Part shown: positions 1 to 7,314 of the stretch, piece by piece
Layout of the letters: the number at the start of each line of letters is the position of its first letter
Position numbering within the stretch: position 1 is the first letter of the stretch
Source of the DNA: CAYZEZ01 sp964477295
GTDB lineage: Bacteria > Bacteroidota > Bacteroidia > Bacteroidales > SM23-62
Assembly: GCA_964477295.1 (NCBI GenBank)
Contig: CAYZEZ010000202.1
Coordinates: forward strand, 1 to 9,055
DNA length: 9,055 nt
Reading direction: 5' to 3'
Made by a program: the position numbers and the translations under genes
The notes under the pieces: model-generated
What the model saw: the letters and a program-made list of their open reading frames with translations, nothing else
Database searches by the model: none
Told to the model about the DNA's origin: nothing

Positions 1-55
1 TCGTTCCCGAGTTTAATACCAGGTAAATTTCCGAAGGCTGGCTCAGCACACCTTA
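1..55 (-). pseudogene. Continuation of the CE8 reading frame beyond an in-frame TAA
   Basis: After TAA at 55-53 the frame stays open for 17 codons to the left edge, reading GVLSQPSEIYLVLNSGT. Preceded by NSVSA, this gives the usual end of an Fn3-like domain (SVSA-x-GVLSQPS), where x would normally be Tyr or another residue. A single-base change from TAT or TAC would explain the TAA. A real nonsense mutation and a sequence error cannot be told apart here. Confidence 0.7.
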
Positions 56-1237
56 TGCACTTACTGAATTGAAAACATAACTATTGTTTTCAATCGGATT
101 TGCTGTCAGGTCATCATATGCAGGATTTTCAGAAAATCCTATGGTTGAATCATTTCTTATAATCACATAACCTGCAGCATCAGGTACATCGGGCCAACTA
201 AAAGTATTTCCTTCGCCTGTAACCATTAAGGGTTGATCAGGGGCCAGGGTTACCGGAACAGGGTCCCAGACAGTATTATCTTTTTTTAAAAAATAATTGA
301 GGTTATAATAATTTTCAACTTCTGATTCACCGAGTTGTTTGCTCCAATCAACGCGGGAAGCAGTATCTTTCAGATTGCCATCAGGGCTAACGCTCTGGTA
401 TTCTGCAAAAAATCCGGTCAGGTGGTTGCCCGTATCTCCCCATGTGGACCATCCTTCCGGCTTAATATGATTTCCCATGGTGCAGTTTATATACACTGAT
501 GATGCATTGGGTTGCCAGGGGCGGCCAAGGTAATAGCTATTATCGGGGACACTTTCCTCTGCAGATACAACACAATTGGTCAGCAAAAGGCCATGATAAA
601 ACGGGCTGTTATCCGGCCATTCTGAAGTCAGTTTTGTATCGGCTGGTGCGGTGATATACTGACCGCCGGATAGACAATGAATGATGCAGCTGTCGAATAC
701 TGCAGTGGCATCACCATAGATAAAGTCTGTTGCCCCTTCAATAGAACAGTTGAGGTTATACTGTCGTCCGCTATGTGCATAATAAGTGTCCTGGAAACCG
801 GTTATGCGGCAGTTTTTAAATACCTGCCTCTCACCTGTGGTTCTCAGGGCAACGGCCTGCCCGATATTGCCTGCCGTGTTTCGTATGATTATGTTTTCCA
901 TATACAGGTCATCGCCTTCCGCCAGGAAAGTATAACTTGCCGCGCCCGATATGCCATCCTTACCCTGGTAATCGTCCCATGTGATAATCACCCCACCTGC
1001 ACTTTCTCCAATGAGGCTGACAAAGGTTTTGTCAGGCGGAAGATTCACCTTTTCGTTGTATACACCATTTTTTATATACACCAGGAATGGTTCCTGTTGA
1101 TTGGACTGGATGCGGCCGATGGCCGACTGGATCGTCCTGTATGCCCCGGATCCTGCTTTGGCCACAACCATATCGAAAACCTGGCAAAAACCTTCTGGTA
1201 TATGGATAATTATAAGTAATAGAAATAATATGCGCAT
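53..1237 (-). CDS. Pectin methylesterase, CE8 family (read to an in-frame stop inside an Fn3-like domain)
   Basis: Removes methyl esters from homogalacturonan, releasing methanol and creating substrate for the pectate lyase just upstream. A signal peptide covers about residues 1-19 (MRILFLLLIIIHIPEGFCQ). The CE8 beta-helix runs from about 22 to 315 and keeps all core residues: GQAVAL (Gln128), GFQDTYY (Gln149, Asp150), GATDFIYGDA (Asp171) and LGRPW (Arg239, Trp241). From about 330 an Fn3-like domain begins (TFSWPDVPDAAGYVIIRND), but translation stops at TAA 55-53 after NSVSA. The same frame continues with GVLSQPSEIYLV to the window edge, the expected last strand of such a domain. A T9SS sorting domain would be expected beyond it, as on the neighbouring proteins, but is outside the window. 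As read, the catalytic domain is intact and the C-terminus is lost. The gene follows the PL1 stop by 21 bases, so the two are very likely cotranscribed. Confidence 0.93.
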   Translation of the reverse strand: MRILFLLLIIIHIPEGFCQVFDMVVAKAGSGAYRTIQSAIGRIQSNQQEPFLVYIKNGVYNEKVNLPPDKTFVSLIGESAGGVIITWDDYQGKDGISGAASYTFLAEGDDLYMENIIIRNTAGNIGQAVALRTTGERQVFKNCRITGFQDTYYAHSGRQYNLNCSIEGATDFIYGDATAVFDSCIIHCLSGGQYITAPADTKLTSEWPDNSPFYHGLLLTNCVVSAEESVPDNSYYLGRPWQPNASSVYINCTMGNHIKPEGWSTWGDTGNHLTGFFAEYQSVSPDGNLKDTASRVDWSKQLGESEVENYYNLNYFLKKDNTVWDPVPVTLAPDQPLMVTGEGNTFSWPDVPDAAGYVIIRNDSTIGFSENPAYDDLTANPIENNSYVFNSVSA

Positions 1238-1258
1238 AAAATTTTCAGAAATATTGTT

Positions 1259-2976
1259 TTATTGCTTTGAAAATCTCAGGATTTCAACATCGCCATTTAA
1301 TAAGGTTGCCTGGATGAGAAAAATACCATTTTCCAGGTTTGAAATATTCATCCGGATATTTTCTGAATGTGCGGAATGATTGATTACTATTTTACCGGAA
1401 TTGTCGAAGAACCTGACATTTACGATAGATCCGGGACTGGTAATTTTAATATAATCCCCTGCGGGATTGGGAAATATGGATACTCTTCCGGNNNNNNNNN
1501 NTTTCCAATGTTGCTCGGCTGTACGGAGATATAAGGAATATTGGAATTCAGGTAGTGTTCCAGGTTTGAGTAACCATCTTCGGTTATTATTTTTCCGTCT
1601 TCCGGGTTTTCAGTATCCAGGTCATTCTCCAGTTCCCAGTAGTCGGGCATTCCGTCATGATCAGTGTCAGCCGGTATTTTATCCTGAGAGGGTGTCAGGT
1701 ATTCGGGCCATCCGCCGACAGCATCCTGGCTGTCGATCAGTCCACCGTCCCGCCCCAGGACACCATCACCGGTCACCGGGATATCCCCCCTGGTTTCGGC
1801 AACAATCCTGGCATCTATCGTATCCAGCCTGGGTAAAATGGCACCTGCATTGGCCAGAACAGAATTATATGCATCCAGGGCACTTTCAGTGGTAATCTCT
1901 CCGGCTTCGAATTCTGTGATGCTTTTAATGTTTTCAATTCCGCCTACCCGGTCTCCATCCACACCAAGCCAGTTGTCGTCGTTCATTCCACCTTCAACCC
2001 CTTCCATGTAATTACCTGAGAAATACCATTCAGCATATCCCACAGCACTAACTCTTTCATATGAAGGATTGGCAAAAAGCAGGGTGCCTGATGTGCCCGG
2101 TCCCGGTTTATAATAATTATTCACAAAATTGGTATTGCACCTCGCCAGGTTGGTGCCAGGGTTTTCAGGGTTGTCGACATACATCTCGTATTCACCCCCG
2201 TAAATTGCACCCGTACTGCCCCAGTTAAAAATAACATTATTCCTGATGTCAACCAGTGCAATGGTGTCGTTTGACCAGCATCCGTTGATCCTTGGTGAAC
2301 GGCTCCTGTTGTGGGCGATCAGGTTATGATGATAGGAGGCATACTGTCCACCCCATTGTCCCGCATACCCGCGGGCGCCTTTTGAATGGTAGGAATTATA
2401 AAGTGATTCGCTGATGATGCAATATTGAACCGTAGTATACCGGTTATCGTAGAATGTTGCATTTTCTTCGATGCCCCAGCTCATGGAGCAGTGATCTACT
2501 ATAAAATTCCCGCCATTTTCAATATTCAGTCCTGAAGCCTGTAATTTCAATTCGTCTCCCGGCCTGAACCTTAAATATCTTATAATTAAATTTTCTCCTG
2601 AAAGTTTTATGCTGGCACCCTTGATACAGATGCCATCACCCGGAGCTGTCTGTCCGGCAATGGTCATGTTAGACCGGCTGGATTTCAATTCTTGTGTGAG
2701 GGTAATTATCCCTGAAATTTTAAATATAATCGTAAAGGGATCATCTCCGGGAGTATTCAATGCTTCCCGTAATGATCCGGGGGGTATGGTTCCCCAACGG
2801 GGATCAATATCGCCCAGGCTGGTTACTTCTATGACGGCGCCTCCGCGGCCGCCACTGGCATATTTCCCGAAGCCCTCCGCTCCGGGGAATGCTAACGTCT
2901 GGCCTGATAATGAATCACTTCCCGGTAAAAAGAGATTGAGAGAACAAAAAATCAGGAGTATGTTTTTAATTGACAT
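1259..2976 (-). CDS. Pectate lyase, PL1 family, with C-terminal T9SS sorting domain (frame broken by an assembly gap)
   Basis: Cleaves demethylated homogalacturonan by calcium-dependent beta-elimination outside the cell. The signal peptide spans about residues 1-26. The PL1 beta-helix starts with AFPGAEGFGKYASGGRGG (29-46) and carries MTIAGQTAPGDGICIKG (104-120), IIRYLRFRPGD (131-141), NFIVDHCSMSWGIEEN (157-172) and HNRSRSPRINGCW (222-234). The RSPR at 226-229 holds the likely catalytic arginine, and the acidic residues near 161-171 are likely calcium ligands. A calcium-binding-like segment DTDHDGMPDYWE (437-448) and GYSNLEHYLN (468-477) follows, as is common in Bacteroidota PL1 proteins. Coding runs into ten N at 1501-1492. 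Straight translation through them gives a tail (PEEYPYFPIPQG ...) ending near 1420, but the frame starting at 1489 encodes 76 residues of T9SS domain (VSIFPNPAGDYIKI ... NLENGIFLIQATLLNGDVEI) ending at TAA 1261-1259. The true gene therefore ends at 1259, 21 bases before the methylesterase ATG. Confidence 0.93.
1492..1501. other. Assembly gap (10 N placeholder) inside the pectate lyase gene
   Basis: Ten N separate the PL1 body (ending PSNIG) from its sorting domain. To join the two coding frames the missing length must be 2 modulo 3 (2, 5, 8, 11 ...). Ten is 1 modulo 3, so the number of N cannot be the true length and the missing linker is of unknown size. Confidence 0.97.
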
Positions 2977-3003
2977 GAAGATTAATAATTCAAAAAGTTA
3001 TAG

Positions 3004-3043
3004 AAAAAAGTCGACCGGCAGGAACAAAGTCCTGCCAGCCGAC
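3004..3043 (-). terminator. Intrinsic (Rho-independent) terminator after the 1402-residue gene
   Basis: On the minus strand the arms 3043-3030 and 3023-3010 form a 14-bp stem (12 Watson-Crick pairs plus one G-U and one U-G pair) with a 6-base loop (CTTTGT), followed at once by six U (3009-3004). On the plus strand the two wobbles become A-C mismatches and there is no T run directly after the stem, so the signal is directed along the genes. It begins 20 bases after the stop of the 1402-residue gene and ends 27 bases before the pectate lyase ATG. Confidence 0.88.
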
Positions 3044-3062
3044 ATTTTGAAAGCACAAACTA

Positions 3063-6000
3063 CTACTGAACTATCAGCCTCTCGGTTCTGATATGTTTTC
3101 CTGTTTCCACCTTGATCAGATAAATTCCAGCATCGAGGTCCTGGATACTTATCGGACTGTTGGCATCCACAAAGATTGATTTCACAACGGCACCAACCAA
3201 GTTGGTTATTTCAACCCTGACTTTCTGAGCCGAGTTCATCTTCACATAGATGTAGTCAGCTGCAGGATTGGGTATTATGCGCAGACCGGTCGAAATATCG
3301 AATATTCCGTCATTCTGATTGGTGATGGTAATATCCATTGTACCCGACTTATACGAACCATCGGTAGCCCTGGCTGTTACAGTTACCGTACCATTGCCTA
3401 CGGCGGTTAGCAGACCGGCAGCATCGATTGTGGCGATGTTTTCATCATTCACGCTCCATGCTACTGAATCAATGTCTGCAGTATCAGGCAGAACAGTTGC
3501 AATCATCTGCAGGGTTCCGCCTTTGGTATCAATAGTGGTTACATCACCTGTCGAAGTGACGGTTACCGACTCAACCGGTGTTTGCCCGCTGATGGTAATA
3601 ACCAGTTCTCCATATACACCTGAACCGTCATTGGCTGTTGCCCTTACGGTAACAGTACCGCTCTTCACTGCTACCAGATCACAAACCTTGGCAGATTTCA
3701 CATCAATGGTTGCCATGCCATCACCTGAAGTACTCCAGGTAATCGACTGGTCGTGTGCCCCGCCAGGCAGGATAGATGCTGTAATGGTCAGGAAGCCTGC
3801 CTTGTTGGTGATCTCGGTAGATTCATTACCAAGAGCATCTTTGGCAGAGAGTGTAATCTCTGTAACATAGATCTTGGTTTCGATGGTCACCAGCAGGGTA
3901 TCGGTATATACCGGGCTGTGGTTTGAAACAGCGACCACCTGAACCTGGCCTGCAGTGTCGGCATACAGCTTGCCTGTGGTATCGACAATGTGTGCCCATC
4001 CGTCTGATCCACCATACTGGTTGATCACGCTCCAGGTAGCTGTGGTGTCGACTCCTTCAGCAAAGATCGCATCAACCTCCATTTGAACCGAATCTCCTTC
4101 GAGGATTGTTTCAGTCAGTTCTTTGATGGTGATGCCTACCTCCGGTACCCAGTCAGGATCACCGATGGCCATGCCGTCGGTGCCTGCCAGCAACAGGGAT
4201 GAGCTCAGCGGCAGCATGAAGTCACCCATAAGGGTATCCCTGAACACAGGATCATCCTCGTAAATATCACTTACAGTTACATTCGAATATAGAGCTACAC
4301 TATCCAGATTGTACTTCCATTTATTGATGTCAGAGGCTTCAAAATTATGGAATGTGCTGTGAGAGAAAAGGAATTCACCTGCACTTACATTGAGCCTGAA
4401 TGGCCTTGCAAATTCAGGCCAGAACAATGTGCTAACCACATTATTGGTGAAGGTAAAGGTTACGGATGAATCAGCAGGATCATTCATCTGTACCATTGCA
4501 TTGTTCCCACCGCCTGCCACCTTCCAGAAGGTGTTGTGATCAACAATTATCTCCTGAGGAATAGTATCTCTTGATCCATCCGAGAAATACGGATTTTTCA
4601 TGAAACCAGTCTCTATTTCGTAGAACGTGGAATTAGTTACCGACAGGTGCTTGACGGCATTCAGGAACGGATCGATAGCATACTGACCTGAAATATCATG
4701 CCAGGTAACGTTATCGATAATTACGTTCTCATAAACAGTCCACTTATACTTATACAATTGCAGTCCTCCTACAAATCCCCAGGCCTCAACATCCTGAATT
4801 GTAATGGTTTTATAATTCTTGAATGCAGCCTGATCGAATCGTAAGATATAAGGTGCCCTGTGGGTACTGTCATCGTTGAATCCATTCATATTGAATCCCT
4901 TGATGGTGATATTGATAGAGTCTTCCTTGGCACGGAATCCATTATCCAGGAATTGAACCGTGGGCGGAATCGTTAATAACGGATCAGCCATAATGGTAAT
5001 TTCCTGGTAAATGTCTACTGTGCCGTTCACAATATATGTACCCGAGCTTGATAGCATGATGGTGTCTCCCGGCTTCCAGAACAGGGTATTCTCGATGAAA
5101 TGCTCCAGGGTATCCGGTGAATCGTTCGGTATCGGGTGGACGCCTTCTCCTATGGCACCTCCATAAGGCATCCAGCGTGGGTCTCCGATACGTCCACCGT
5201 CTGTCCCGGCCGTCATCAATGGAGATTCATAATGGATTAGGAAATCCCCATTTGTGGTGTCCTTGTATCCAGGCCAATCAGTAAGGATATCGCTTACCGT
5301 TACATTTGAGTAATCTGCAACTGTATCCAGGTTGAACTTGAGTTTAGCCGGGTCGGTAGCAAGGAAATTATGGAAAACGCTATTAGTAATTGTGAACGGG
5401 CCCGCCTGCTCATTAATCCTGAACGGCCTTGCAAATTCGGGCCAGTACAATGTACTAACAATGTTATTCGTGAAAGTCAGATCTACTGAACCATCGTTTG
5501 GATCATTGATCTGCAGAAACGCATTATTCCCGCCACCGGTCACTTTCCAGAACGTATTGTGGTCAATTAGGATTTCCTGTGGAATATCTGTTCTTGATCC
5601 ATCATTATAGTAAGGATTTTTAAGAAATCCGGTTTCAAGTTCATAGAAAGTTGAGTTGGTTATCGCCAGGTATTTGACAGCATTCAGGAACGGATCAACA
5701 GCATACTGTCCTGAGAAATCATGCCAGATCACATTGTTGACTATAACCTTTTCATAGACAGTCCATTTGTATTTGTACAGCTGCAGTCCACCCTGGAATC
5801 CCCAGGCTTCACAATCCTCAACTGTAATGGTCTTGTAATTTTTAAACGCAGCCTGGTCGAAACGAAGGATATACCCGGCCCTGTGGGTGCTGTCATCATT
5901 GAATCCATTCATCTTAAATCCTTTGATGGTGATGTTGATCGAGTCTTCCTTGGCCCGGAATCCATTATCAAGAAATTGAACGGTAGGCGGATTATTATCC

Positions 6001-7271
6001 AGTCCGGGACCCATAATGGTAACTTCCTGGTAAAGATCAACCGTTCCGTTAACTACATAGTCTCCGGTGCTGACCAATTTAATAACATCACCCGCGTTCC
6101 AGTAAGCAGTTTCCTCGATGAAATGCTCGAGGGTATCTGCAGCCGTGTTGGGGATCTCATGGACCGTCGGGAAATCTGGCAGCCATCTTGGATCACCTAT
6201 TGTACCTCCATCTGTGCCCATTCCATTTACCAGGCTGTAGACCGGCAGGGTCAGGTCGTAACCATCTGCCATAGTTGTATCGGCAAAACCCGGATACATT
6301 GTATCAATATTCGTGACCATGACATTATCATACAACGCGATCGTATCCAGATTGTACATTTTTTTAGCCTCATCGGTAGCCAGAAAATTGTTGAAAACGC
6401 AATTTGAAAATGTAAAATACCCGGCATCAACATTAATCCTGAACGGTCTTGCATACTCTGGCCAGAACAATTTACTCACCACATTATTGGTAAAATTGAA
6501 GATAATGGATGAATCGTTCGGATCATTGATCTGGACCAGTGCATTGTTCCCTCCACCTGCAACATTATATAATGTGTTATGATCAATCATTATATTCTGC
6601 GGGATCGTATCCCGTACACCATCCGAGAAATAGAAATTCTTGATGAATCCGGTTTCAATGTCATAAAATGTCGAGTTGGTCACCGACATCTTTTTGACTG
6701 CATTAAGGAACGGATCAATAGCATACTGACCTGAAAAATCATGCCAGATCACATTGTTTATGATCACTTCATCATAAGTTGACCATTTGTACTTATAAAG
6801 TTGCAGACCACCAACAAATCCCCATGCATCCACATCTTCAATTACGATTGTATTGTAATTGTAGAAAGCTGCCTGGTCGAACCTTAATACATATGGAGCC
6901 CTGTGTGTGCTGTCATCGTTGTACCCGTTCATCCTGAATCCCTTTATCGTAATGCTAATGGAGTCCTCCTTGGGCCTGAAGCCATTGTCTATGAACTGAA
7001 CAACAGGAGGATCATTATCCAGTCCGGGACCCATAATGGTCACTTCCTGGTAAATATCTACTGTACCGTTCACTATATAAACTCCGGTGCTGGATAACAT
7101 AATGGTATCCCCGGGATTCCAGTAATCGGTATTTTCGATAAAGTGCTCAAGCGTATCTGCGCTTGTGTTTGGGATCATGTGTACCTGTGCCTGGGCATAA
7201 AAGCCGAAGCACATTGTTATGAGCCATATTAGCCATAACCTGTTAAAAAATTTTCTGTCTTTTTTTCTCAT
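3063..7271 (-). CDS. Secreted triple beta-helix-module protein with Ig-like domains and T9SS sorting domain (DUF4957/DUF5123-like)
   Basis: I chose the ATG at 7271 (1402 residues) because it gives a clean signal peptide (MRKKDRKFFN, hydrophobic WLIWLITMCF, cut near AQAQ, residue 29). An ATG at 7325 in the same frame would add 18 polar residues and overlap the preceding gene. Layout: three tandem modules at about 30-369, 370-710 and 711-1045; three bacterial Ig-like domains at about 1046-1132, 1133-1230 and 1231-1319, the last with the Big_2-like pattern NENIATID/GLLTAVGNGTVTVTA; and a T9SS domain at about 1320-1402 (LRIIPNPAADYIYVK ... DAGIYLIKVETG). Each module has the N-D-N-x-turn rhythm of a right-handed parallel beta-helix (TNSTFY, IDHNT, FTNN) and ends in GTDGG-IGDPRW-like text typical of DUF5123, with DUF4957-like sequence before it. 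Such proteins recur in Bacteroidota pectin loci; their biochemical role is unknown to me. A pectin-lyase-fold enzyme or a multivalent binder are both possible. It is followed by an intrinsic terminator. Confidence 0.9.
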   Translation of the reverse strand: MRKKDRKFFNRLWLIWLITMCFGFYAQAQVHMIPNTSADTLEHFIENTDYWNPGDTIMLSSTGVYIVNGTVDIYQEVTIMGPGLDNDPPVVQFIDNGFRPKEDSISITIKGFRMNGYNDDSTHRAPYVLRFDQAAFYNYNTIVIEDVDAWGFVGGLQLYKYKWSTYDEVIINNVIWHDFSGQYAIDPFLNAVKKMSVTNSTFYDIETGFIKNFYFSDGVRDTIPQNIMIDHNTLYNVAGGGNNALVQINDPNDSSIIFNFTNNVVSKLFWPEYARPFRINVDAGYFTFSNCVFNNFLATDEAKKMYNLDTIALYDNVMVTNIDTMYPGFADTTMADGYDLTLPVYSLVNGMGTDGGTIGDPRWLPDFPTVHEIPNTAADTLEHFIEETAYWNAGDVIKLVSTGDYVVNGTVDLYQEVTIMGPGLDNNPPTVQFLDNGFRAKEDSINITIKGFKMNGFNDDSTHRAGYILRFDQAAFKNYKTITVEDCEAWGFQGGLQLYKYKWTVYEKVIVNNVIWHDFSGQYAVDPFLNAVKYLAITNSTFYELETGFLKNPYYNDGSRTDIPQEILIDHNTFWKVTGGGNNAFLQINDPNDGSVDLTFTNNIVSTLYWPEFARPFRINEQAGPFTITNSVFHNFLATDPAKLKFNLDTVADYSNVTVSDILTDWPGYKDTTNGDFLIHYESPLMTAGTDGGRIGDPRWMPYGGAIGEGVHPIPNDSPDTLEHFIENTLFWKPGDTIMLSSSGTYIVNGTVDIYQEITIMADPLLTIPPTVQFLDNGFRAKEDSINITIKGFNMNGFNDDSTHRAPYILRFDQAAFKNYKTITIQDVEAWGFVGGLQLYKYKWTVYENVIIDNVTWHDISGQYAIDPFLNAVKHLSVTNSTFYEIETGFMKNPYFSDGSRDTIPQEIIVDHNTFWKVAGGGNNAMVQMNDPADSSVTFTFTNNVVSTLFWPEFARPFRLNVSAGEFLFSHSTFHNFEASDINKWKYNLDSVALYSNVTVSDIYEDDPVFRDTLMGDFMLPLSSSLLLAGTDGMAIGDPDWVPEVGITIKELTETILEGDSVQMEVDAIFAEGVDTTATWSVINQYGGSDGWAHIVDTTGKLYADTAGQVQVVAVSNHSPVYTDTLLVTIETKIYVTEITLSAKDALGNESTEITNKAGFLTITASILPGGAHDQSITWSTSGDGMATIDVKSAKVCDLVAVKSGTVTVRATANDGSGVYGELVITISGQTPVESVTVTSTGDVTTIDTKGGTLQMIATVLPDTADIDSVAWSVNDENIATIDAAGLLTAVGNGTVTVTARATDGSYKSGTMDITITNQNDGIFDISTGLRIIPNPAADYIYVKMNSAQKVRVEITNLVGAVVKSIFVDANSPISIQDLDAGIYLIKVETGKHIRTERLIVQ
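4137..5141 (-). repeat. Module 3 of three tandem beta-helix modules (335 aa)
   Basis: Encodes residues 711-1045, from VHPIPN to the start of the first Ig-like domain. It differs from the other two in one loop (ADPLLTI where the others have GPGLDN plus one variable residue) and reads GDPDW instead of GDPRW at its end. Otherwise it keeps every conserved motif of the set. Confidence 0.95.
5142..6164 (-). repeat. Module 2 of three tandem beta-helix modules (341 aa)
   Basis: Encodes residues 370-710, from VHEIPN to the GGAIGEG linker. About 74% identical by hand count to module 3 over 300 ungapped residues. Module positions 61-110 differ from module 3 at only two residues, although many codons differ synonymously. 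Confidence 0.95.
6165..7184 (-). repeat. Module 1 of three tandem beta-helix modules (340 aa)
   Basis: Encodes residues 30-369 of the 1402-residue protein, from VHMIPN to the linker after GDPRW. It aligns without gaps to modules 2 and 3 over the first 300 residues. Identities counted by hand are about 72% to module 2 and 74% to module 3. It shares an exact 27-base stretch (7014-7040) with module 2 (5994-6020), encoding part of the GPGLDN segment. Confidence 0.95.
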
Positions 7272-7314
7272 AGTAAAAGAATTAGAAGTTAAAAAATAAG
7301 TAGTAGTCTGAAAA

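Noticed and set aside
677..1219. Plus-strand open frame of 180 codons opposite the CE8 gene.
   Set aside because: It covers the conserved CE8 catalytic motifs on the other strand, and its own translation shows no family resemblance or start context.
1420..1491. Apparent C-terminus of the pectate lyase in the uncorrected frame, ending near 1420.
   Set aside because: Produced by translating through a placeholder N run of wrong length; the other frame gives a complete T9SS sorting domain.
2977..3003. Possible Bacteroidota -7 promoter element (TAACTTTT, close to TAnnTTTG) just before the pectate lyase.
   Set aside because: One mismatch to a short consensus in AT-rich DNA, and no TTG at the usual -33 spacing; not enough to call a promoter.
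3319..3870. Plus-strand open frame of 183 codons opposite the Ig-like domains.
   Set aside because: A shadow of the Thr/Val-rich Ig-like repeats; low-complexity translation with no independent signal.
5721..6407. Plus-strand open frame of 228 codons across modules 1 and 2.
   Set aside because: It lies wholly opposite a well-supported gene with clear domain structure; similar open plus-strand stretches recur at equivalent places in the modules, as expected from repeated codon usage. No recognisable protein.
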